From NCBI RefSeq assembly GCF_007991455.1, contig NZ_BJYJ01000007.1:1-64000 (forward strand): a stretch of DNA of 64,000 bases, in the 5' to 3' direction. Shown here piece after piece: positions 1 through 8,600 of this stretch. The position numbers were made by a program, and so were the translations under genes. A model generated the notes under the pieces. The model was not told where the DNA came from, searched no databases, and saw nothing but the letters and a program-made list of their open reading frames with translations. Every line of letters starts with the position of its first letter. Positions within the stretch are counted from its first letter, which is position 1. Origin of the DNA: Chryseobacterium hagamense. Its GTDB lineage: Bacteria; Bacteroidota; Bacteroidia; Flavobacteriales; Weeksellaceae.

Positions 1-88
1 CTGAGGCAAAAGTATTTGGGCACAGCGTCAAAACTCGTCGCATTAAAATTTATTTTTAAAAAATTTCTGTTATGGACATAAAAAAAGA

Positions 89-119
89 CGGGGCAATCAA
101 ATTGAAATTGATTGCCCCG
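89..119 (-). terminator. Intrinsic terminator of the secreted-protein gene
   Basis: A perfect 12-bp stem (89-100 with 108-119) closes a 7-nt loop. On the minus strand it is followed by a T-run (81-86 read in reverse). It lies 25 nt beyond the stop of the minus-strand gene at 144. Confidence 0.85.
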
Positions 120-143
120 CCTTGGGTAAGCCTTTAATCCGCT

Positions 144-1598
144 TTATTTCTTACACTTGCCGTATTCGGTGATGATGCCGATCAGGTTGTCCTGGTTTTT
201 AAGATCCAGGTTGTTGTTCTTTAAACTTTCGGAAACCGGTTTGCAGTCTTTCAGGTAATCGGCCAGTTTCAGGGATAGCTTTTCGCTGGACCGGTTATCG
301 ATCATCTGCCCTTTCGGCTGGATGTCGGTTTTGATCACATATTTCTGAAGCTCCACCGGATCCTGAAGAAGCATAATTTTATTTTCTTTTGCCACCAGAC
401 GGTAGAAATAATAGTTGTTGCCGTGAAGCGCTCCGTAATTCTGCAGTTTTTTCATCAGTTCTCCTTTTACATCCAGTCCGTAATAGCAGTCTTCGCCACC
501 GTTATACGGTACACAGAAACGGATCCCCGAATCCGCGTTGTAGGTTTTTGTTCCCATTCCTCTTGGCAGGCTGGTTTTCAGGGTTACGCGCTGCCCGAAC
601 AGATCGGCGCCTTCCGACGGCAGCTTCTGGCCGGTTCTTTCGGTATCCAGCTGCTCGAACCAGATGGTAATCAGGCCTTCGGTCTTTTTGCCGGAACGGT
701 CCACCACATATCCCGGAACATCATACAGGTTGATGCTGCGGTCTACGGCATCTTTTATTTTGGCCTGCTGCAGTTCCTGGTTTTTCTGGTACGCCTGGTG
801 CCCCAAAGTATAGCCTTCCGCGAAAAGATAAGTAACGAATTCGTTCATAAAAGCATAATCCGAAGGTGCATACGTCCGTGGGGAAGGATACGTAAATTCA
901 TTGTTGTCGAACGTCTTTACAACATAGGTTTTAATGCCCCGGTTGCTCTGGTACAAAGTCGCTACGCGGATTCCGTCCAGGTCACGCACCTCCAGGCAGG
1001 GGTTTGCAGAACTGAAGCCGCAGTTGAACATCGACGAATAGCCGATGATCTTCGCCGGATAGGATCCGTTATTCACCAGGATCTCCCCTTTCGAGCCGAT
1101 TCTAGGATTGTAGATGGACCGGATGTTGCTCAGCGTACTTTGCCGGTCATTCTCCGCAGCGATGCTTCCGGCTTTGGCCTGAAGGTATTTGTCGCCCAGG
1201 TTTTCGCGTTTCACATCGAAAAAGCGGTTGATCTCTTCCGTATTTAATCCTTTATCCGTAAAGAAATTATATTTTACGCCCAATTGATGGGCAATAATTC
1301 GGTCTACTTTAAAAGAAGTTACCAGTACCTCGTAAGGAATCTGGGTTGTGCGTCCGTCCGCGGATTTCATGTCCAGGTAATATAAAATTTCCTGTCCACT
1401 CAGCGCTACGCCTTTCAGGTCCAGATCAAAAGCTTTCTTATCATCGAGGGTATATACTTCATAATGGTTCCGGTAAGGCGATTTTATTACGGCTACCTCC
1501 TTCTCGTTGTAGAGGACTTTGTCCTTCTTTATTCCGATTTTCTGACACAAAGCCAAAACAGGAAGTGTAAAGCAAAATAGTAAAAATAGTCTTATCAT
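144..1598 (-). CDS. Secreted protein of unknown function
   Basis: This 484-residue protein starts with a typical signal peptide (basic MIR, then a run of Leu/Phe/Val to about residue 18), so it is exported, probably to the periplasm or outer membrane. There is no lipobox cysteine in a convincing context. I recognise no domain. The body is mixed alpha/beta with scattered cysteines (for example FNCGFSSANPCLEV and CVPYNGGEDCYYG) that could form disulphides. The gene stands alone on the minus strand with its own terminator, and faces the XRE gene across about 150 nt. Confidence 0.8.
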   Translation of the reverse strand: MIRLFLLFCFTLPVLALCQKIGIKKDKVLYNEKEVAVIKSPYRNHYEVYTLDDKKAFDLDLKGVALSGQEILYYLDMKSADGRTTQIPYEVLVTSFKVDRIIAHQLGVKYNFFTDKGLNTEEINRFFDVKRENLGDKYLQAKAGSIAAENDRQSTLSNIRSIYNPRIGSKGEILVNNGSYPAKIIGYSSMFNCGFSSANPCLEVRDLDGIRVATLYQSNRGIKTYVVKTFDNNEFTYPSPRTYAPSDYAFMNEFVTYLFAEGYTLGHQAYQKNQELQQAKIKDAVDRSINLYDVPGYVVDRSGKKTEGLITIWFEQLDTERTGQKLPSEGADLFGQRVTLKTSLPRGMGTKTYNADSGIRFCVPYNGGEDCYYGLDVKGELMKKLQNYGALHGNNYYFYRLVAKENKIMLLQDPVELQKYVIKTDIQPKGQMIDNRSSEKLSLKLADYLKDCKPVSESLKNNNLDLKNQDNLIGIITEYGKCKK

Positions 1599-1749
1599 AT
1601 TGTATCAATTAATCATCGGTGAAAATAGGAATTTATATCCAATAAATAATTCATTGAAAAATGAAAAATCATAGATACTGTTATGATAGGAAAGACCGGT
1701 AAAAGTTAAAGGATGTTAATGAAAATATATAGAATATAAATTAAAGATA

Positions 1750-2049
1750 TTACAACAGCTCTTTCGGAACCTCAATCCCGTTCTTCTTCATATATGCAAC
1801 CAGTTCGTGGTACTTGTCTTCAAAATCGTTGCCGCATTTATGAGAGATGCTGCAGATATCGGAGGGCTTGATTTCTAAAATATCCGAAATTTTAGTCAGG
1901 ATCTCCAGATTGATCTTCACTTTGGAATTCTCAATATCCGAGTAAGCCTTCTGGGAAATCCCCATCTCGAAAGCCATGTATTCCTGCGTAAGGTCTTTGC
2001 TCCGCCGGATTTTCCTGATGTTCTGCCCGCATATATTCAGCTCTTTCAT
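1750..2049 (-). CDS. XRE-family helix-turn-helix regulator
   Basis: A 99-residue protein whose first two thirds form a Cro/C1-type HTH domain (about residues 10-65): IRKIRRSKDLTQEYMA, then the recognition helix region ISQKAYSDIE. The C-terminal 35 residues form a short tail that could be a dimerisation helix. Such proteins bind operator DNA as dimers. The gene is divergent from the cbb3 oxidase operon and shares a 180-nt intergenic region with oppositely oriented -7 boxes, so it may act on itself or on ccoNO. That link is inference from position only. Confidence 0.85.
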   Translation of the reverse strand: MKELNICGQNIRKIRRSKDLTQEYMAFEMGISQKAYSDIENSKVKINLEILTKISDILEIKPSDICSISHKCGNDFEDKYHELVAYMKKNGIEVPKELL

Positions 2050-2096
2050 TTTAGTAGTTTTCGGTATATTTTAGAAGGATATCTATTAGAATTCCA

Positions 2097-2104
2097 CAAA
2101 GTTA
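2097..2104 (-). promoter_or_regulatory. Promoter -7 box for the XRE gene
   Basis: The minus strand reads TAACTTTG, matching the Bacteroidetes consensus TAnnTTTG. It lies 48 nt upstream of the XRE start codon. No clear -33 TTTG at the usual spacing was found. Confidence 0.55.
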
Positions 2105-2109
2105 GTAAA

Positions 2110-2117
2110 TACCTTTG
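2110..2117 (+). promoter_or_regulatory. Candidate -7 box for the ccoNO-ccoP operon
   Basis: TACCTTTG matches TAnnTTTG on the plus strand. It is only five bases from the opposing -7 box of the XRE gene. It would give ccoNO a leader of about 110 nt. Confidence 0.4.
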
Positions 2118-2232
2118 TCAAAACATTACGACACCGCATGATATTTCTGTCTTCTGACGGTTTGGGTTAAAATTTTACTTAAAAAATCCTGCTTCCAGAG
2201 ACCAATATCAACTCAGTACAACACATAGAATT

Positions 2233-4512
2233 ATGGAGACGCAACAATTTAAGTATGACAATAATATTGTCAGAGCATTCCTCTATGCCACCATCGCATT
2301 CGGCCTGGTAGGATTCTTACTCGGACTTACCGCCGCCCTGATGCTTTTTTATCCCGAACTGCCGGAATTCCTGTTCGGAACCGATGACACCACAATTAAA
2401 AGTTTAACTTCAGGAAATATCCAGGGACTCATCAATACCCAGGGCGCCATGGGCTTCGGGAGGATCAGGATGCTGCACACCAGCGCCGTGATCTTCGCCT
2501 TTGTCTGCAACTCGTTTTTCTGCGGGGCCTATTACAGCATGCAGCGGCTGCTGAAAACCAGAATGTACAGCGATACCTTATCCTGGATCCACTTCTGGAC
2601 CTGGCAGATCATGATTGTTTCCGTAGTGATTACCTTTTTAATGGGAATCAATACGTCTAAAGAATATGCGGAGCACGAATGGCCTATCGATATTTTAATT
2701 ACCGTTTCATGGGTGATCTTCGGGATCAATATGTTTGGGACGATTGCGAAAAGAAGAGTGCGCCATCTGTATGTAGCCATCTGGTTTTATATGGGAACGT
2801 GGCTCGCCGTGGCGATGCTTCATATCTTCAATAACCTGGAAGTTCCGTTATCGTTTACCACCTGGAAATCCTATTCCATCTACGCAGGCGCAAAAGATGC
2901 TTTGGTACAATGGTGGTACGGCCATAATGCGGTAGCCTTCGTACTGACAACGCCTGTTCTCGGCCTGATGTATTATTTCTTACCGAAAGCCGCCGACAGG
3001 CCTGTATTCTCCTACAAATTATCCATCATCCACTTCTGGTCGCTGATCTTCGTTTACCTTTGGGCAGGACCGCACCATTTGCAGTATACCGCGCTTCCGG
3101 CCTGGGCCCAGGCGGTGGGAACCGGATTTTCCATCATGCTGATCGCACCATCGTGGGGCGGAATGCTGAACGGGCTTCTTACCTTACGGGGAGCCTGGGA
3201 TAAAGTAAGGGAAAACCCGATCCTGAAATTCTTCGTCGTAGCTGTTACCTGTTACGGGATGGCCACTTTCGAAGGTCCTCTTTTAGCGACTAAATCTTTA
3301 AATAAAATCGGCCATTACACCGACTGGGTGATCGGCCACGTGCATATCGGTGCCTTAGGATGGAACGGGTTCATGGCCTTCGGGATCGTTTACTACCTGA
3401 TTCCGGTGATGTGGAGAACGGAAATCTGGTCTAAAAAATTAGCCAACTGGCATTTCTGGCTGGGAACCCTGGGAATTATTTTCTACGCCGTACCGATGTA
3501 CATTTCAGGATTTACCCAAGGGCTGATGTGGAAGCAGTTCAACCCGGACGGAACGCTAGTTTGGAAAAACTGGCTGGATACCGTAACTGCGATCATTCCG
3601 TACTACAAAATGCGTTTCTTGGGAGGACTTTTCTATCTGTCAGGTGCCATACTGATGGTGGTGAATGTGATAAAAACCATTAAAGCAGGTTCATTCCAGA
3701 AAGACGTTCCGGCGGAAGCTCCGGCACTGGCCAAAATCGGTTCCGGAAGAAAAGAAGGCGAAGGGCTTCACCTGTGGATCGAAAGGACCCCGAGAATTAT
3801 GGCCATCCTGGCGTTTATTACCGTAGCGATAGGAGGTCTGGTGGAAATTATCCCGACCCTGACTTTAAAACAGAGTGTTCCGACAATTACCGCCGTAAAA
3901 CCGTACTCGCCGCTGGAACTGGAAGGACGGGACCTGTATATCCGGGAAGGCTGCAATGCCTGCCATTCGCAGATGATCCGCCCGTTCCGTGATGAAATCG
4001 TAAGGTTTGAAGGGAAGAACGGGCAATATTCCAAAGCGGGGGAATTCATTTACGACCGGCCTTTCCTGTGGGGTTCCAAAAGAACCGGCCCGGACCTGCA
4101 GCGGGAAGGCGGAAGAAACCCGGATTCTTGGCACTTCAAACACATGTACAACCCGAGGATTACCTCAGCAGGCTCCATCATGCCGCGCTTCCCATGGCTG
4201 ATCAGCAATACGCTGGACCGGACCCAGACGGTAAACAAAATGAAGCTGATGAAAAATTACTTCGACGTCCCTTACACCAAAGCTGAAATCGATTCCGCCA
4301 ACCAATGGGCAGATAACCAGGCCAGCGGCATCGTGAAAAGGATCTATTCCGAAGCGAAAGACGTCAGAGACCAGATCGAAAAAGATAAAACGGCCAAAGG
4401 AGCTTCTTTTGTTCCGCTGGAAAAAAGGGAAATCGTAGCAATGATCGCTTACCTGCAAAGGCTGGGAACCGATATCAAAACCACTCAGATTCAAACTGCC
4501 AGTGCTGAATAA
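2233..4512 (+). CDS. ccoNO: cbb3-type cytochrome c oxidase, fused subunits I and II
   Basis: One 759-residue chain joins the catalytic subunit CcoN to the monohaem subunit CcoO, the usual arrangement in Bacteroidetes. Residues about 15-490 are polytopic, with oxidase signatures WWYGHNAVAF (CuB/haem region) and GHVHIGALGWNGF (haem-ligand helix). The CcoO part starts near residue 525 with one more membrane helix. It carries the haem c site CNACH at 574-578 and a likely Met ligand in IMPRF (Met650). The enzyme reduces oxygen to water with high affinity and pumps protons in the inner membrane. ccoP follows after 15 nt. No ccoS, ccoG or ccoH lies in the cluster, so assembly factors must be elsewhere. 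Confidence 0.97.
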   Translation: METQQFKYDNNIVRAFLYATIAFGLVGFLLGLTAALMLFYPELPEFLFGTDDTTIKSLTSGNIQGLINTQGAMGFGRIRMLHTSAVIFAFVCNSFFCGAYYSMQRLLKTRMYSDTLSWIHFWTWQIMIVSVVITFLMGINTSKEYAEHEWPIDILITVSWVIFGINMFGTIAKRRVRHLYVAIWFYMGTWLAVAMLHIFNNLEVPLSFTTWKSYSIYAGAKDALVQWWYGHNAVAFVLTTPVLGLMYYFLPKAADRPVFSYKLSIIHFWSLIFVYLWAGPHHLQYTALPAWAQAVGTGFSIMLIAPSWGGMLNGLLTLRGAWDKVRENPILKFFVVAVTCYGMATFEGPLLATKSLNKIGHYTDWVIGHVHIGALGWNGFMAFGIVYYLIPVMWRTEIWSKKLANWHFWLGTLGIIFYAVPMYISGFTQGLMWKQFNPDGTLVWKNWLDTVTAIIPYYKMRFLGGLFYLSGAILMVVNVIKTIKAGSFQKDVPAEAPALAKIGSGRKEGEGLHLWIERTPRIMAILAFITVAIGGLVEIIPTLTLKQSVPTITAVKPYSPLELEGRDLYIREGCNACHSQMIRPFRDEIVRFEGKNGQYSKAGEFIYDRPFLWGSKRTGPDLQREGGRNPDSWHFKHMYNPRITSAGSIMPRFPWLISNTLDRTQTVNKMKLMKNYFDVPYTKAEIDSANQWADNQASGIVKRIYSEAKDVRDQIEKDKTAKGASFVPLEKREIVAMIAYLQRLGTDIKTTQIQTASAE

Positions 4513-4527
4513 TTTAAATGAATTAAC

Positions 4528-5415
4528 ATGAAAACAAGAACACCCATTTCCATCTATATCCTCGTCACGGCAGGTCTGGCGATCATGGCATTTGAAATGT
4601 TCGCCCCGGATTCAGGATATTTTTCTTCACCCTTTTTCTGGGGACTGATGCTGGTTGCAATTATTCTTCTTCTCATCCTGAATTCCATCGGGGATCTGAT
4701 CGAGAACGAGAACTTTAAAAAACTGTCGGACGAAGAAAAGGCAGAATTTATAAAAAACAAAAACACGCCTTATTTTCAGAAACTCTGGAATTCCGCCTTC
4801 AGGAAACAGTCGGCGACGGAGGAAAAAGACCTCCTGATCGATCATGGTTTCGATGGCATTACAGAACTCGACAATTCGCTTCCCAAATGGTGGATCGGCC
4901 TGTTTTACTTCGGCTGTATCTTCTGTGCGGTTTATCTTACGGCTTTCGCCTTTACTGATTATGCGCATCCGGAGGCTGAACTCAACAGCGATACCAAAAT
5001 AATGCTGGCTTCCATTGCGGAATTTGAAAAAACAGCCCCTCAGATCACATTGGAAAACGCAAAATACAGTGCAGACAACATCGCAGAAGGTCAGGAATTA
5101 TTTAAAACCAACTGCGTTACCTGCCATGGTGAAAGTGCGAAAGGCGGAATAGGACCGAACTTAACCGATACCCACTGGATCAACGTCAAACAGAAAAGCC
5201 TGTTCAAGAACGTGATCTGGATGCTGGAAAACGGTTCGCCCAACAATCCGGCCATGCGTCCCATGATCAAAGAAGGAACCATTACCGGAAGGGATGCCGA
5301 AAAAATTGCGGCTTATATTTACCACATCAACCAGGAAAACCCGCCCGTTACCGTAGCCAAAGGCGGTGCCGCTCCGCAGGGAGAGGAAGTGAAATGGGAA
5401 AACGGAAACGAATAA
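4528..5415 (+). CDS. ccoP: cbb3-type cytochrome c oxidase subunit III
   Basis: A 295-residue membrane-anchored cytochrome c that passes electrons to the CcoNO core. Two hydrophobic segments (about residues 8-50) are followed by a cytoplasmic linker and another membrane helix near 115-140 (WWIGLFYFGCIFCAVYL), the FixP_N-like part. A single haem c domain follows, with CVTCH at 196-200. Proteobacterial CcoP carries two CXXCH sites; only one is present here, so this is the one-haem form. The N-terminal helices may take over the role of CcoQ, because no separate ccoQ is present. It is the last gene of the operon. Confidence 0.95.
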   Translation: MKTRTPISIYILVTAGLAIMAFEMFAPDSGYFSSPFFWGLMLVAIILLLILNSIGDLIENENFKKLSDEEKAEFIKNKNTPYFQKLWNSAFRKQSATEEKDLLIDHGFDGITELDNSLPKWWIGLFYFGCIFCAVYLTAFAFTDYAHPEAELNSDTKIMLASIAEFEKTAPQITLENAKYSADNIAEGQELFKTNCVTCHGESAKGGIGPNLTDTHWINVKQKSLFKNVIWMLENGSPNNPAMRPMIKEGTITGRDAEKIAAYIYHINQENPPVTVAKGGAAPQGEEVKWENGNE

Positions 5416-5666
5416 AACATTTTTATCTCAACATATAAACCATGCCATGCCCTCTTTTTTAAATTAAACTTCATTTTACGCAACCTTTTCAACAGAGAAA
5501 ATGATTAAAAAAGAGGGCTTTTTAAACCAAATCCATGCTTTGACTGCCTCCATCAACTGATTCACTTGACAATTAACTAAACTAAATTCCATTAGCAGGC
5601 AGTCAAGGCAGGATTTTTGTATTCCAAATGGGTACCATAACATCTAAACAGTACAGAAAGTATTAT
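5416..5666. other. Intergenic region with two long-loop inverted repeats
   Basis: No gene is visible. The region holds two hairpins with unusually large loops, 5449-5518 and 5540-5606. The -7 box of tamB follows directly. Confidence 0.6.
5449..5518 (+). terminator. Terminator of the cco operon with a 42-nt loop
   Basis: A perfect 14-bp inverted repeat (5449-5462 with 5505-5518) ends in GAGGGC and runs into a T-stretch at 5519-5523. The 42-nt loop is far longer than in a standard intrinsic terminator. Confidence 0.6.
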
Positions 5667-5674
5667 TATATTTG
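5667..5674 (+). promoter_or_regulatory. Promoter -7 box of tamB
   Basis: TATATTTG is a perfect TAnnTTTG match. Its last three bases are an in-frame TTG that could be mistaken for a start codon. The likely start is the next in-frame TTG at 5693. Confidence 0.65.
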
Positions 5675-5692
5675 TTTAAACCCAATCACACT

Positions 5693-8600
5693 TTGAAACT
5701 GAAAATCAACACCCGAAAACTCTTCAAGCGTTTTGCCATTACCATTATATCCATTTTGGTATTTTTTACGTTAATTATCCTCAGCTTAAGACTTCCGGCC
5801 GTTCAGAATTTTGTTAAAGACAAGCTGGTCGTATATCTTGAAAAGAAAATCAAAACCAAGGTCAGCCTCGAAAGGGTCTACATTGGCTTTCCGAACAGCC
5901 TTATCATGGAAAACCTTTATTTAAAAGGTCAGAACATCGATACCCTTCTTGCGGTAAAAAAACTGGATGTCGGCCTGAATATGACAAAGCTCCTCAGTTC
6001 CACGGCAGATATTACATCAGTAGATCTGGAAGGTGCCAGAGCCAATGTAGTAAGAAAACCAGACGGCACCTTTAATTTCGATTATATTCTCGATGCTTTT
6101 GCCACTACCGACACAGAGGAAAGCCCTTCAAAACCTTTCATTATTTCTCTGGATAAAATTAAATTAAAAGATATCGGGGTTACGTTTAACGACCAGCAGT
6201 CACGAAACGACATCCAGCTGTATTTCAAATCCTTTGATACCCGGGTACAGACTTTCGATCTTCAGAACAATAAGTATGCGATCAACGACATCAATCTGGA
6301 CGGATTAAAACTGAAGCTGAAACAGGATCTTATCGAGGAAGTTTCAGGTAAAGTTGAGAAAAAAGTAGATTCCCTGAACAATAAAAAGCCGATGCAGCTT
6401 GGTCTCAAAGGAATTAAACTGACGAACTTCAACATCGATTACGGTGATGACAATACCAAAACTTTTGCCAAGGTTTTATTCAAAGAGCTCAGCACAAAAG
6501 TAAATAAACTTGACCTTCAGAACAACGCTTATGATGTCGGTAACGTTATCCTTTCAGGAGCAAATATCAATGCCAACCTGTATCTTCCTGCCAAAGATGC
6601 CAATCCGAAAGATACTAAAGATGCCGAAACCAAAACTGCAGACCAACAGAAAGCCTTGGCGGTGCTGCTTGGAAAACTTGTATTGAATGATGTGAAAGTG
6701 GTCTACAACAATACCGCCATTGCCCCGACGCGACAGGGAATGGATTTCAACCACCTGAACTTTTCAAAGCTGAATATCGAAGTAAAGGATTTCAAAATGC
6801 AGGACAATACCTTCGCGGGAAGCGTCAATTCAGCGGAAATACAAGAAGCCAGAGGTTTGAATATTCAGAAATTCAATACGGATTTTGTTTATAACCAGAA
6901 AGAAGCCTATCTAAAAGATTTATATTTACAGACCCCAAAAACTGTTTTGCGGGATGAGGTGGTGTTAAATTACAATTCCATCGAACAGCTAAGCTCCAAT
7001 CCAGGTGCCGTACAGGTTTCTGCCAATATCGAAGATTCCAGAATCGGGTTCTCCGATATCCTGAACCTTGTTCCGACCCTGAGAAATACAGCACCTTTCA
7101 ATAAATATCCGAATGCTATCGTTAACGTGGATGCCAATGTAAAAGGAAGCGTAAACGACCTTCTGATCAATAAGCTTAAAGTTTCCGGACTGGATCAGTT
7201 GCGGGTTGCCGCTTCGGGAAGGGTAAAAAATGCTATGAACCCTGATAATTTGTATTATGATTTAAGAATTGCCGAACTGTCTTCATCCGCCAGGACTATC
7301 TTTAACCTTGTTCCTAAAAATACCATTCCATCCAATATCTCCCTGCCTTCGCAGATGAGTATCAAAGGAACGGCAAAAGGTACGACCAAAGTGGTAAATG
7401 CCAATCTGAACCTCTACTCTACTTTAGGAAATGCTTCCATGGATGCCAACCTGGATATGCGCAGAAAAAACAGGGAGCTTTACACCGTAAAAGCTAATCT
7501 ACAGGGATTGCAGATCGGAAAAATCATCCAGAATAAAGACATCGGACCTATCTCTGCACAGATCTATGCCAAGGGAGAAAGTTTCGATTTCAAAAATGCC
7601 AACGCTGACCTGAAAGGCCACGTCGCTTCCGCTGTATACAAAGGATACCGTTATCAGAATATGAACCTGACCGGGAAAATAAGAAGAGGCGCATACGATG
7701 TTGTTTTAAATTCCAAAGATCCGAACGCCAATTTATTTTTAACGGCTTCCGGAGTTTACAATGAGAAAAATCCTACCGTAAAAATCAACGGGAACATCAA
7801 TAAATTAGATTTAAACAAATTAGGATTCTATAAAGACCCGATGATCCTCGCCGGGAAAATTGACGGGGATTTTAAAAATCTTGACCCGGACAACCTGAAC
7901 GGCTATCTGAATCTAAAAGATTTTGCTTTTTCGGATACCAAAGAAATCTATCCGATCCAGGAAGTTAATCTGAAAGCCTCTTCTACAAACGACTCTACCA
8001 ATATTGTTCTCAACTCGCAGATTGCCGATGTGGAATTAAGGGGAAAATATAAACTGACCCAGATCTTCGGGGCTTTATCCAATACCGTTAACCAATACTA
8101 TCAGTTCCAGAAACCGGGGAAAATGCAGAAGATCCAGGGCGGACAGTTTTTTACCTTTAATGCAAAAATTAAAAATGACGATCTGATCCGGAAGTTTGTT
8201 CCCGAGCTGAAAAGTTTTGAAACTATTAACCTTAACGGAAATTACGATGCCGATTCGCAGAAAATAGAAATCGACGGACAGATTCCACGGGTGCTGTACG
8301 GTGAAAACTCCATTGAAAATGCCACCATCAGGGTAACCAATCAAAATCAGGCTTTACAGTACAATCTGTATGTGGGCGGCTTGAAAAGCTCGAGTTTTGC
8401 CCTGAATAAAGTGGGTATCGAAGGAGATGTTGCCAACAATACCATCAATTACAACATCACCACAAAGGATCAAAAAGACGTGACCCAGTTCCTGATCGCA
8501 GGAAATGCAAAATCCCTGAATGACATCACTGAAATTTCACTAAATCCTAATGGTTTAAAATTAAATTATACTGATTGGACCGTAGCTGAAAACAACAGGA

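Noticed and set aside
423..1247. A 274-codon plus-strand frame opposite the secreted protein gene
   Set aside because: It lies entirely antisense to a gene with a signal peptide and terminator, and its translation has no domain or natural start. It is a shadow frame.
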